Shown: piece after piece, positions 19,345-27,977 of the stretch
Numbering within the stretch: position 1 is the first letter of the stretch
How the letters are laid out: each line of letters begins with the position of its first letter
NCBI RefSeq assembly: GCF_946479755.1
Contig: NZ_CAMLHC010000008.1
Location: forward strand, 211,624-275,623
Source of the DNA: an uncultured Chitinophaga sp.
Lineage (GTDB): Bacteria > Bacteroidota > Bacteroidia > Chitinophagales > Chitinophagaceae
DNA length: 64,000 bases
Direction of reading: 5' to 3'
Notes under the pieces: generated by a model
The model's input: the letters and a program-made list of their open reading frames with translations, nothing else
Databases searched by the model: none
Told to the model about the DNA's origin: nothing
Made by a program: the position numbers and the translations under genes

Positions 19345-22300
19345 ATGTCCAGCAAATATCAGGAATATAACCAACTGAATTTACCTCAGATAGAGAAAGA
19401 TATACTTCAGCAATGGGAGCTTCAGCAGGCTTTTGAAAAAAGCGTGGAAGTACGCGATGGCGCTACGCCGTTCGTATTTTATGAAGGTCCGCCCAGCGCC
19501 AATGGTTTACCCGGTATTCACCACGTGATTTCGCGTACCCTGAAAGACCTGGTGTGCCGCTACAAGACCATGAAAGGTTTCCAGGTGAAACGTAAGGGCG
19601 GATGGGATACCCATGGACTGCCGGTGGAACTGGGTGTGGAAAAGACCCTGGGAATCACTAAAGAAGATATTGGTAAAAAAATCTCTGTCGCGGACTATAA
19701 CGAGACTTGCCGGAAAGAAGTTTTGAAATATAAAGACAAATGGGATGACCTCACCCAGAAAATGGGCTATTGGGTAGATCTGAAAGATCCTTATATCACA
19801 TTTGACAATAAATACATTGAGTCGCTCTGGTGGAGTTTACAGACCCTGTACAAAAAAGGACTGTTATATAAAAGCGTAAGCATCCAGCCGTACTCCCCGG
19901 CAGCCGGGACCGGTCTCAGCTCTCATGAACTGAACCAGCCTGGAACTTATAAGGACGTAAAGGACACCACGGTGGTAGCCATGTTCAAGGCGAAAAAAGC
20001 GGAGAATTCCCAATTCCTGTTTGACGCCGCCGGATCCGAAGAGGTGTTCTTCCTGGCCTGGACCACTACTCCCTGGACCCTGCCTTCCAACCTTGGCCTT
20101 ACTGTGGGCGCCAATATCCAGTATGTGCTGGTGAGCACTTTCAACCAGTATACGCACCTGCCGGTGAATGTGGTAATGGCAAAAGACCTGCTGGGCAAGT
20201 ACTTCAAAGCAGAAGGCGAAAATGCCGACTTCGCAGCTTACAAGGAAGGCGATAAAATAATTCCATGGAAAATACTGGCCAGCTTCAAAGGCAGCCAGCT
20301 GGAAAATATCCGTTACGAGCAACTGCTGCCTTATACACAGCCCGAAGAAGGTGATCCGTTCCGCGTGATCATCGGCGACTTTGTGACCACCGAAGACGGT
20401 ACCGGTATCGTGCACACTGCTCCGGCTTTTGGTGCAGATGACAACCGCGTCGGTAAAAAATACGGCATCGGTATCCTGACGCTGGTGGACCGCGAAGGTA
20501 AGTTTACCGACAACGTAGGCGAGTTTTCCGGCAGATATGTAAAAAATTACAAAGATGACCCGGACTACAAAGATGTGGACGTTGACATCGCGGTAAAGCT
20601 GAAGAAAGAGAACCGGGCCTTTAAAGTAGAAAAATACGAACACACTTATCCTCACTGCTGGCGTACGGATAAGCCGGTATTATATTACCCGCTCGACGCC
20701 TGGTTCATCAGGACCACTGCGCTGAAAGACCGGATGGTGGAGCTGAATAAGACCATTAACTGGAAACCGGCCTTCACCGGTACCGGCCGTTTCGGCAACT
20801 GGCTGGAGAACATGGTGGACTGGAACCTGAGCCGCAGCCGTTACTGGGGTACGCCTTTGCCCATCTGGCGTACGGAAGATGGCAGTGAAGAAATATGCAT
20901 CGGCGGTATCGACGAACTGAACGCCGAAATCCGTAAGGCCAATGAAGTGCTGGGTGGCGACGTAAACAAGTCCTACCTGCATGAGGGCATCCTTGACCTG
21001 CACAAACCCTATGTAGATGATATCGTACTGGTAAGCCCTTCGGGTAAGCCGATGCGCCGCGAACCGGACCTGATTGATGTATGGTTCGACAGCGGGGCTA
21101 TGCCTTACGCACAGTGGCATTATCCGTTTGAAAACAAGGAGTTGCTGGACAAAGGGGAAGCATTCCCGGCTGATTTCATTGCGGAAGGCGTGGACCAGAC
21201 CCGTGGCTGGTTCTATACGCTGCATGCGCTCGGCGTGATGTTGTTCGACAATGTAGCATATAAAACAGTGGTTTCCAATGGTTTGGTGCTGGATAAGAAC
21301 GGACAGAAGATGAGTAAGCGCCTGGGCAACGTAGTCAATCCGTTCGAAACGATCGAACAATACGGTGCAGATGCTACCCGCTGGTACCTGATCACCAACG
21401 CATCCCCGTGGGACAGCCTCAAATTTGACGTAAAAGGTATCGGCGAGGCGCAACGCAAGCTCTTTGGTACACTGTACAATACTTACAACTTCTTCGCTAT
21501 GTATGCTAATCTTGATAAGTTTACATACAGCGAAGCTTATATTCCGCTGCAGGAGCGTCCGGAAATTGACCGCTGGATCATTTCTGTACTGAACTCCCTG
21601 GTTCGGGATGTGACCGCCTATTTTGATGATTATGAGCCTACTCAGGCGGGCAGGGCCATTGAGAACTTCGTGGATGAGCACCTGAGCAACTGGTATGTAC
21701 GGTTATGCCGGCGCCGGTTCTGGAAGGGCGATTATGGCCATGACAAAATCAGTGCTTACCAGACATTGTACGAATGTTTGGAAAAAATTACACAATTGAT
21801 GGCCCCGGTTTCCCCATTCTTCACAGACTGGATGTTTAACAACCTGAACCGTGTTAGTGGTCGCTTCAACGTGCAATCCATCCACCACACTGATTTTCCG
21901 GTGTCTGACGCGGCTGCTATCGACGCCGGTCTGGAAGAAAGAATGCAGTTGGCCCAGGATATTTCCTCGCTGGTATTATCCTTGCGTAAGAAGGTGAACA
22001 TCAAAGTGAGGCAGCCCCTGCAGAAGATACTGATCCCTGTTTCCGGCAGCCACATGAAAGAGCAGGTTGAAAAAGTGGAGGATCTGATAAAAAGTGAGGT
22101 AAATGTCAAAGGGATTGATTATCTTACCGAAACAGGCGGTTTTATCAAGAAAAAGATTAAACCGAACTTCAAATCGCTCGGTAGCAAAATGGGCGCGAAG
22201 ATGAAAGCTGTAGCTGCGGCCATTGTTGCATTTACGGATACAGACATCGCAGCTATTGAGCGTGATGGCCATTTCAACCTGGCTGTCGATGGCGAGCAAT

Positions 22301-22671
22301 TGCAGATACAACTCTCTGATGTTGAAATAATTTCCGAAGATATTCCTGGATGGACAGTCGCTAATAAAGGTGCTTTAACGGTAGCGCTCGATATTACCAT
22401 TACGGACCAGTTGCAGGACGAAGGAAATGCACGCGAACTGGTTAATCGTATACAGAAAATCCGGAAAGACAGCGGCTTCGAACTGACTGACAGAATTAAC
22501 GTGACGGTAGAGACCGTAGACACGCTGAAGTCGGCGATTATAAACTATAATGACTATATTTGCACGGAAATTTTGGCAGATAGCTTGGATTTAGTGGAGC
22601 AATTACAGGGCGGAACAGAAATAGAGGTGAATGACCTTAAATTTAATGTATTAGTTAACAAAAAAAGCTAA
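19345..22671 (+). CDS. ileS: Isoleucine-tRNA ligase
   Basis: 1108 aa. The class I signature is GIHHV at residues 57-61 (HIGH variant, in PPSANGLPGIHHV), preceded by YEGPPSANG. KMSKR sits at 655-659. The editing domain contains the TTPWTLPSN and DDNRVG-type segments, and the tRNA-anticodon region shows the DRWIISVLNSLV and WYVRLCRRRFW blocks. The length and the HIGH/KMSKR variants fit the eukaryote-like IleRS2 type, which is generally less sensitive to mupirocin (family knowledge). A purine-rich AAAGGGCGGGGA precedes the ATG by about 10 nt. The H1/DksA-type gene starts 6 nt after the stop, so they form an operon. No T-box leader is visible upstream. Confidence 0.97.
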   Translation: MSSKYQEYNQLNLPQIEKDILQQWELQQAFEKSVEVRDGATPFVFYEGPPSANGLPGIHHVISRTLKDLVCRYKTMKGFQVKRKGGWDTHGLPVELGVEKTLGITKEDIGKKISVADYNETCRKEVLKYKDKWDDLTQKMGYWVDLKDPYITFDNKYIESLWWSLQTLYKKGLLYKSVSIQPYSPAAGTGLSSHELNQPGTYKDVKDTTVVAMFKAKKAENSQFLFDAAGSEEVFFLAWTTTPWTLPSNLGLTVGANIQYVLVSTFNQYTHLPVNVVMAKDLLGKYFKAEGENADFAAYKEGDKIIPWKILASFKGSQLENIRYEQLLPYTQPEEGDPFRVIIGDFVTTEDGTGIVHTAPAFGADDNRVGKKYGIGILTLVDREGKFTDNVGEFSGRYVKNYKDDPDYKDVDVDIAVKLKKENRAFKVEKYEHTYPHCWRTDKPVLYYPLDAWFIRTTALKDRMVELNKTINWKPAFTGTGRFGNWLENMVDWNLSRSRYWGTPLPIWRTEDGSEEICIGGIDELNAEIRKANEVLGGDVNKSYLHEGILDLHKPYVDDIVLVSPSGKPMRREPDLIDVWFDSGAMPYAQWHYPFENKELLDKGEAFPADFIAEGVDQTRGWFYTLHALGVMLFDNVAYKTVVSNGLVLDKNGQKMSKRLGNVVNPFETIEQYGADATRWYLITNASPWDSLKFDVKGIGEAQRKLFGTLYNTYNFFAMYANLDKFTYSEAYIPLQERPEIDRWIISVLNSLVRDVTAYFDDYEPTQAGRAIENFVDEHLSNWYVRLCRRRFWKGDYGHDKISAYQTLYECLEKITQLMAPVSPFFTDWMFNNLNRVSGRFNVQSIHHTDFPVSDAAAIDAGLEERMQLAQDISSLVLSLRKKVNIKVRQPLQKILIPVSGSHMKEQVEKVEDLIKSEVNVKGIDYLTETGGFIKKKIKPNFKSLGSKMGAKMKAVAAAIVAFTDTDIAAIERDGHFNLAVDGEQLQIQLSDVEIISEDIPGWTVANKGALTVALDITITDQLQDEGNARELVNRIQKIRKDSGFELTDRINVTVETVDTLKSAIINYNDYICTEILADSLDLVEQLQGGTEIEVNDLKFNVLVNKKS

Positions 22672-22677
22672 TCCCCC

Positions 22678-23751
22678 ATGGCAACAAAAAAGAAGGTTGC
22701 TAGTAAATCGACCCAAAAGGTAGCTCAGGTGAAGAAAGCTGCACCAAAAAAGGCTGCACCTGCGAAAAAGGCCGCCAAACCTGCTCCAGCGAAAAAGGCT
22801 GCGTCTGCCGCTCCTAAAAAAGTGGCCGCCGCCAAAAAAGCAGCAGCCAAGCCCGCCAAACCCGCAGCAAAAAAAGCCGTCGTAGCCAAAGCAGCAGTGA
22901 AGAAAACCGCCGCTACCCCCAAAAACGTAATTAAAAAGGCTCCAGCCGCAAAAAACAGTAAAACATCGTCCGTCCCGAAAGTTGCTGTACCTGCAAAGAA
23001 GACCGTTAAAAAAGAGCCTGCTGTAAAGCAGCAAGTGGTCACTAAAAGTGTTGCCGCTGAAAAAGAAAAACCATTAATTTCTAAGTCAGAAGAAAAAGAA
23101 CTTAAAACAATGGCAGTAAAGAAAGCAGATACAAAGGAACAAGTTGCTAAGGTGAAAGAATCCCCTAAAAAAGCAGCCGAGAAACCTGCCGTAAAGGCCG
23201 AGAAATCAGCGAAATCCGAGAAAACCGAGAAAACCGAGAAACCCGAGAAAACAGAAAAACCGGAAAAAGCTGAAAAAGCCGAAAAAGCAGAGAAAAAAGG
23301 TGGAAAGGCTTCACAGGTCGCTTATCAGCCTGAATTTACCAAATCAGTGCTCGATCAGCCCGAACCAACTTCCGGCCCCCTTTACCGATATAGTGATGCA
23401 GACCTGCAGGAATTCCGGGAACTGATCCAGAAGAAACTGGAGTTCGCCAAAAAAGAACTGGTTTATCTGCAAGGCCTCATTACCCGCAAAGACGAAGCAG
23501 GTACTGATGATACTGAAAACAAATACATGAGCATGGAAGATGGCAGCGGCTCCCAGGAAAGGGAACAGCTGAACCAGATGGCCAGCCGCCAGATCCAGTT
23601 CATCGACCACCTGGAAAAAGCCATGATGCGCATCGAAAATAAAACCTACGGCATCTGCCGCGTCACCGGCAAGCTGATAGACAAAGCACGCCTCCGCGCC
23701 GTGCCGCACGCCACTCTGAGCATTGAAGCCAAGCTGGCCAAGAGCAAATAA
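22678..23751 (+). CDS. Histone H1-like / TraR-DksA-like fusion protein
   Basis: 357 aa. Residues 1-125 are almost only Lys, Ala and Pro (A-A-K-K-A-A-P-A-K-K type), like histone H1 tails and bacterial nucleoid proteins. Residues 174-207 are a KTEKPEKAE repeat. Residues about 235-357 match the TraR/DksA family: an antiparallel coiled coil (LIQKKLEFAKKELVYLQGLI ... QIQFIDHLEKAMMRIENKTYG) and the zinc-finger remnant GICRVTGKLIDKARLRAVP, which keeps one of the four cysteines. The C-terminal domain suggests RNA-polymerase binding and the tail suggests DNA or RNA binding; combined action is inference. The gene is coupled to ileS (6 nt gap), a recurrent arrangement in this phylum. Ends in a 22-bp stem terminator. 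Confidence 0.85.
   Translation: MATKKKVASKSTQKVAQVKKAAPKKAAPAKKAAKPAPAKKAASAAPKKVAAAKKAAAKPAKPAAKKAVVAKAAVKKTAATPKNVIKKAPAAKNSKTSSVPKVAVPAKKTVKKEPAVKQQVVTKSVAAEKEKPLISKSEEKELKTMAVKKADTKEQVAKVKESPKKAAEKPAVKAEKSAKSEKTEKTEKPEKTEKPEKAEKAEKAEKKGGKASQVAYQPEFTKSVLDQPEPTSGPLYRYSDADLQEFRELIQKKLEFAKKELVYLQGLITRKDEAGTDDTENKYMSMEDGSGSQEREQLNQMASRQIQFIDHLEKAMMRIENKTYGICRVTGKLIDKARLRAVPHATLSIEAKLAKSK
23197..23298 (+). repeat. In-frame short tandem repeat (KTEKPEKAE codons)
   Basis: Degenerate 9-nt units of the GAGAAAACC / GAAAAAGCC type encode residues 174-207 of the H1/DksA-like protein. The length is likely to vary between strains by slippage. Confidence 0.75.
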
Positions 23752-23764
23752 AAAATGTTATACT

Positions 23765-23812
23765 ATAAACGAAAAACGGGATTTGAGTCATCAAATCCCG
23801 TTTTTCGTTTAT
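23765..23812. terminator. Two-way terminator, 22-bp perfect stem
   Basis: Arms 23765-23786 and 23791-23812 are exact reverse complements around GTCA. They lie between the convergent H1/DksA gene (+) and the GT-HAD gene (-), with T-rich runs leaving the core in both directions. Confidence 0.85.
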
Positions 23813-23828
23813 GGCTTACTGTCATCAC

Positions 23829-25337
23829 CTAACAGTCTGCGTGCTTCTTTTTACTCAGCTGCCGCATCGCAAAATACACCAGCCCGGCTCCCGCCAGCCC
23901 CACAAGACTACCGATGCCAATGTTGCGCGCCTGCTTTTTACTGATGGCAGGCAACCGGAATTTTTTGGACGGACTCGCAGGTGCAATGTCCAGCAGCGGC
24001 GCCAACGACAAACCCGTAATGATCTTGTCGGCAACCTTTTCTACATATGCCCGTTGATACTGTGGACAAAATGCAACACCGATGCCCGCTTCGGTCAACA
24101 GTTGGGTATCCTGCTTACCATCTCCCACATAAATAATATTCTGCGTGTGAATGTTATACTGCTCCGCTACATACGGCAACACCGCGCTTTTGCAATACTC
24201 GCCGTTCTTCAGAAAATAATCCGGCACCGTTAACTCACCGGTGGCCACGCTGTTGACTAAATGCAGTTTGTTGGCCAATACGAAGTCCATCCCCAGCTGA
24301 TTTTTGATATGCCGTGCCACCATCCCGAAACCATCTGTGATCAGGCCGCAGGCATAGCCTCTTTTCTTCAGCTCCTGCACTACCTCGCGGATGCCCGGTA
24401 TCAGCGGAATAGCATCTGCCACTTCCAGTAGTTCTGCAATATTACGGCCTTCGAAAAGCGCTGCGGTCTGCTGCAGACGGGTAAGCGGATCTGCTTCTGC
24501 GGCCATGATCCGCTGTAGCTCTTCTTCCTGGTCAAACGCTATCGCCGCCCATTGCAGATAGTTCTGTGTGAAAACTGCATGGTCCAGGTTAAAGATGACC
24601 ATCTTCTGCAACTTATCAATGGACTCCAGGATAGAGTACTCCATCTGTTCCCTGATCAGGTTGATGTTTCCCAGTGTTTCCAGGTTTTCCTGCGGAATGT
24701 TTTCCGCTTTCCGTAAAATAGTTCTCGATACTTCGCGGGACATTTTGCTCAGCTGTTCCCATGTCTGCATCGCGTTTTCCACCTTGCCGATATTGGCTTC
24801 CACAATGCGGGCGCCCAACTGGTGCATGTCTATCAGCAACCCGATATCCACGCCGTAGTCATTTTCAAATTGTACCTGCGACAACATGGACTTGCGCCCT
24901 GCTATCATACCGCTCAGTGGCTGCTGAAAATGAGCGAGGTCAGGATACAGAATACTCAGCAGCGGCTTGGCCACTAACTGTGTGACCCTGCCTGCCTGCC
25001 TTTCAAAGTAGGATTTGACGAAGTCTGCTTCGCCGCGCTCGATAGGATCTGTTAATAAGTCTACAATATTATCAGGATACGTAAGAATGTCACCATCAAC
25101 ATAGGCGATGATTTCATGTTTGGCGGCCATCATACCTTCCCGCATGGAAATACCTTTCCCCCGCTGGCTGCTGGTAATAACCCTCACCTGTTCCTTCATG
25201 GCTTCTTCCACTGTGTTGTCCGTGGAATTATCATCTACCACAATAATCTCAATTTTGCGTGTGGTCTTCTTTACGGTCTTTATTACCTGGCGTATGGTGG
25301 CCCCTTCGTTTAATACAGGAATTACGATAGAAATCAT
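23829..25337 (-). CDS. Glycosyltransferase (GT81/GT2-like) fused to HAD phosphatase-like domain
   Basis: 502 aa. Residues 1-215 are a GT-A glycosyltransferase: SIVIPVLNEGATI, VVDDNSTDNT, the metal-binding VDGDI at 80-84, and QQPLSGMIAGRKSML plus YGVDIGLLIDMHQLG, which resemble glucosyl- or mannosyl-3-phosphoglycerate synthases (GT81). Residues about 245-440 are a SerB-like HAD domain with motif II GLITDGF, motif III Lys near 383 and motif IV GDGKQD at 405-410. Motif I reads FNLDHAV, so the nucleophile Asp is Asn250 (codon AAC). A membrane helix near 470-490 and a basic tail end the protein. GT and phosphatase fusion is known for mannosylglycerate synthesis in Dehalococcoides, so a glycosylglycerate-type product is possible; the Asn casts doubt on the phosphatase step. 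Confidence 0.8.
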   Translation of the reverse strand: MISIVIPVLNEGATIRQVIKTVKKTTRKIEIIVVDDNSTDNTVEEAMKEQVRVITSSQRGKGISMREGMMAAKHEIIAYVDGDILTYPDNIVDLLTDPIERGEADFVKSYFERQAGRVTQLVAKPLLSILYPDLAHFQQPLSGMIAGRKSMLSQVQFENDYGVDIGLLIDMHQLGARIVEANIGKVENAMQTWEQLSKMSREVSRTILRKAENIPQENLETLGNINLIREQMEYSILESIDKLQKMVIFNLDHAVFTQNYLQWAAIAFDQEEELQRIMAAEADPLTRLQQTAALFEGRNIAELLEVADAIPLIPGIREVVQELKKRGYACGLITDGFGMVARHIKNQLGMDFVLANKLHLVNSVATGELTVPDYFLKNGEYCKSAVLPYVAEQYNIHTQNIIYVGDGKQDTQLLTEAGIGVAFCPQYQRAYVEKVADKIITGLSLAPLLDIAPASPSKKFRLPAISKKQARNIGIGSLVGLAGAGLVYFAMRQLSKKKHADC

Positions 25338-25484
25338 AGGAGTTCGCTATGTTAAAAGGTTAAAGAAATAAACATGCTGCAAAGAGCTGGTTGGCATTAT
25401 CTGATCGAGTATAACAAAAACAGTACCAGAAAAAACGGGGAGATGTAGGCCAGACAATGATTTGCGGATTTCTGCACTCGTTGT

Positions 25485-25526
25485 TTTTTGATTTGAAGGA
25501 GACAGATAACTCCTTCAAATCAAAAA
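25485..25526. repeat. 17-bp perfect inverted repeat
   Basis: Arms 25485-25501 and 25510-25526 are exact reverse complements with loop ACAGATAA. It lies between the exporter stop (25553, minus) and the GT-HAD start. No T-run follows on the minus strand, so it may be a weak terminator or an RNA-stabilising stem. Confidence 0.5.
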
Positions 25527-25552
25527 CTATCTTTCAAAATTTAATATAAATT

Positions 25553-27385
25553 TTATTTGAACTCCTGCATTTCTACCAGTTTATGGTAGATGCCTTCGCG
25601 GGAAAGCAGATCGTCGTGTGTGCCGCGTTCTTTGATTTCACCCTGGTCCATGACCACGATTTCATGCGCATGCTGTATGGTGCTCAACCGGTGTGCAATC
25701 ACAATCGTGGTGCGGTTTTGCATCAGTTTGTCGAGCGCCGCCTGTACCAGCTTTTCAGATTCTGTGTCGAGTGCGGAGGTAGCTTCATCTAAAATCAATA
25801 TCGGCGGGTTTTTAAAGATCGCTCTGGCGATGGTAAGGCGCTGACGTTGTCCTCCGCTGAGTTTGAGACCACGGTCGCCAATAGAGGTATCGTATCCGTT
25901 TTCCAGCTGTTCGATGAACTCATGCGCGTTGGCAATCTTAGCCGCACGTATGACCGCTTCACGGTCTGCTTCCGGATGCCCGAAAGCAATGTTGTTGAAC
26001 ACGGTATCATTGAACAATACCGCTTCCTGCGATACTACGCCAATGAGCGAACGAAGATCGTTCAGCCGCAGGTCGCGTATATCGGTGCCGTCTATACGAA
26101 GTGAGCCTTCGTTCACATCATAAAAGCGGGGCAGGATGTCTGCCATGGTCGATTTACCCGCGCCGCTGCGGCCTACCAGCGCAATCATCTGTCCTTTGCG
26201 GATGGTCAGGTTGATGTCTTTCAGCACATATTGCTGCTCGTATCTGAAAGAAACGTTATTGTATTCAATCTTGTCTTCAAACGTACTGATCGCCTTTGCG
26301 TTGGCTTTCTCCTGAACGGCCACGGGCGAATCCAGTATGTTGAAGATGCGCTCGCTCGCTACCATACCGCGTTGCATGGTGGTAATAGCAGTAGAGATAT
26401 TTTTCGCCGGTTGCATGATCTGCGAATAAAATACCAGGTAGGTCATGAACGTGGCGCCGGTAAGCAGGTCACTGCCATGCAGTACCAGCGTGCCCCCGTA
26501 GATCACCAGCACAATCACTACTACCACGCCGAGTATTTCAGATACGGGAGAAGCCAGCTCACGCTGATTGAACATGGATTTGCTCACACTCACAAAACGA
26601 TGGTTGACGTCGCCGAATTTTTTCTGCATGAAAGGCGCTGCCGTAAAGGATTGTATGATGCGGATACCACCCAGTGTTTCTTCTGTTACGTTCAGGATTT
26701 TACCCAGCAGCTCCTGGCTGAACCATCCTTTTTGTTTCAGCTTTTTAGAGATATAGGATATTAACGCACCGGAAATGGGGAAGAATACGATGGTGAAAAT
26801 GGTGAGTTTGACAGAGAGGTAAAAGAGCGCTGCAAAATAACCGATAATGATGAACGGATCGCGCAGCAGGATTTGTATAGCATTCACTACCGAGCCTTCA
26901 ATTTCCTGTACGTCGTTGGTCATCACTGACAGCAGGTCGCCCTTCTGTTTTTCACTGTAGTAGCCCAGGGATTGTTCTGTATATTTTTTATACAGATTGG
27001 TCCGTAAGCGGGAGAGCATGGTCATCTTCATCCGTGTTACCACGCGGGCGCTCATATAGCGGCCCAGGTTGGCGATGGTGATACAAACGCCAATCACAGC
27101 ACATACAAAGTACAAAGCGCTTTCTTTGGAGCCGCTGCTGCGGATGAAGTAGTTAAAGTAATAGTTAAAAAGATCGATGAAGTAAGTGATGGTAAAAGAA
27201 AACGAGGGGCGGGCAAGCACTTCCGGCGTAGCCGATACCTGGTCGAAGATCACATTCAGCAACGGAATCAGCATGGCGAAGTTGACCATGCCGAAAATGA
27301 TACCAACGAGGGTATATATAATATATTCCGGAACATAATGATGCAGCGGGGTGGCATATCCCAGTAATCGCCTGAAAGTCTTCAT
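25553..27385 (-). CDS. ABC exporter, MsbA-like permease/ATPase
   Basis: 610 aa from the ATG at 27385, which gives MKTFRRLLGYATPLHHYVPEY; the upstream in-frame Met at 27427 overlaps the promoter and is rejected. Six membrane helices occupy about 1-320. The ATPase has Walker A GRSGAGKST, Q-loop GVVSQEAVLF, signature LSGGQRQRL, Walker B ILILDEATSALD and switch AHRLSTI. The single-chain half-transporter layout with one membrane and one nucleotide domain is that of MsbA/LmrA, which as homodimers flip lipid A or other lipophiles across the inner membrane. Lipid A export is the default inference. A good -7 element sits upstream. Confidence 0.9.
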   Translation of the reverse strand: MKTFRRLLGYATPLHHYVPEYIIYTLVGIIFGMVNFAMLIPLLNVIFDQVSATPEVLARPSFSFTITYFIDLFNYYFNYFIRSSGSKESALYFVCAVIGVCITIANLGRYMSARVVTRMKMTMLSRLRTNLYKKYTEQSLGYYSEKQKGDLLSVMTNDVQEIEGSVVNAIQILLRDPFIIIGYFAALFYLSVKLTIFTIVFFPISGALISYISKKLKQKGWFSQELLGKILNVTEETLGGIRIIQSFTAAPFMQKKFGDVNHRFVSVSKSMFNQRELASPVSEILGVVVVIVLVIYGGTLVLHGSDLLTGATFMTYLVFYSQIMQPAKNISTAITTMQRGMVASERIFNILDSPVAVQEKANAKAISTFEDKIEYNNVSFRYEQQYVLKDINLTIRKGQMIALVGRSGAGKSTMADILPRFYDVNEGSLRIDGTDIRDLRLNDLRSLIGVVSQEAVLFNDTVFNNIAFGHPEADREAVIRAAKIANAHEFIEQLENGYDTSIGDRGLKLSGGQRQRLTIARAIFKNPPILILDEATSALDTESEKLVQAALDKLMQNRTTIVIAHRLSTIQHAHEIVVMDQGEIKERGTHDDLLSREGIYHKLVEMQEFK

Positions 27386-27413
27386 TCCTGATGCTTGACG
27401 TTTTATTAGCAGA

Positions 27414-27421
27414 CAAAAATA
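27414..27421 (-). promoter_or_regulatory. Predicted -7 promoter element for the ABC exporter
   Basis: Minus strand TATTTTTG, exact TAnnTTTG match, 28 bp before the ATG at 27385. Confidence 0.45.
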
Positions 27422-27590
27422 GCACAATTAAGTGACCCCCTGCCCGCAAATAGGCCCAATCTTTCCCGGAAATGGTTAATTTCGCGTATAACAGGGCTGT
27501 TCGCGGCTGTCCCCTGTTGACGGCGGTATATCATAAATATATTATTATTGTGCATATGAGCTGTTTTGTTAACGATTAAAATTGAATGCA

Positions 27591-27971
27591 ATGCAGGAAA
27601 CTAAAAGGCAAAAGCAAATAGGACAATTAATACAGGAGGAGCTGAGCAATGTGTTTCAGCGGATGGGGTTCAATGTAGTGGAAGGAGGCATGATTTCCAT
27701 TGCTGCTGTTAAAATGACGCCTGACCTGCTGGAAGCGAAGGTATATCTGAGCATGTTTCAGATAAAGTCTCCCGATGAGATGCTGGAGCGTATCAAAGAC
27801 AGAATGGGGGAAATTAAGAAAGCCCTGGGATTACGGGTGGGCAAGCAACTGCGCCGGATGCCGGAATTGGCTTTCTTCCTGGATGATACCCTGGATTATG
27901 TGTTTAAAATGGAAGAACTTTTCAAGAAAATAAAAGAAGACGATTCTCATATTAAAGGCGATAACCAATAA
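27591..27971 (+). CDS. rbfA: Ribosome-binding factor A
   Basis: 126 aa from the ATG at 27591 (the TTG three codons earlier is rejected). The KH-like RbfA fold is recognisable: KRQKQIGQLIQEELSNVFQR, the strand ISIAAVKMTPDLLEAKVYLS, and the closing LRRMPELAFFLDDTLDYVFKMEELF. RbfA binds the 30S subunit and helps finish 16S rRNA maturation, especially in the cold. The LolE-like permease gene begins 6 nt after the stop, so they are co-transcribed, an arrangement seen in other Bacteroidota. Confidence 0.93.
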   Translation: MQETKRQKQIGQLIQEELSNVFQRMGFNVVEGGMISIAAVKMTPDLLEAKVYLSMFQIKSPDEMLERIKDRMGEIKKALGLRVGKQLRRMPELAFFLDDTLDYVFKMEELFKKIKEDDSHIKGDNQ

Positions 27972-27977
27972 TCAGCT

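Noticed and set aside
22651..23042. Gly/Phe/Cys-rich open frames on the minus strand
   Set aside because: Mirror image of the Lys/Ala-rich H1-like codons; composition is an artefact of that repeat.
23829..25337. Frameshift explaining the Asn in HAD motif I
   Set aside because: The frame and the surrounding HAD motifs are continuous; the change is a plain AAC codon.
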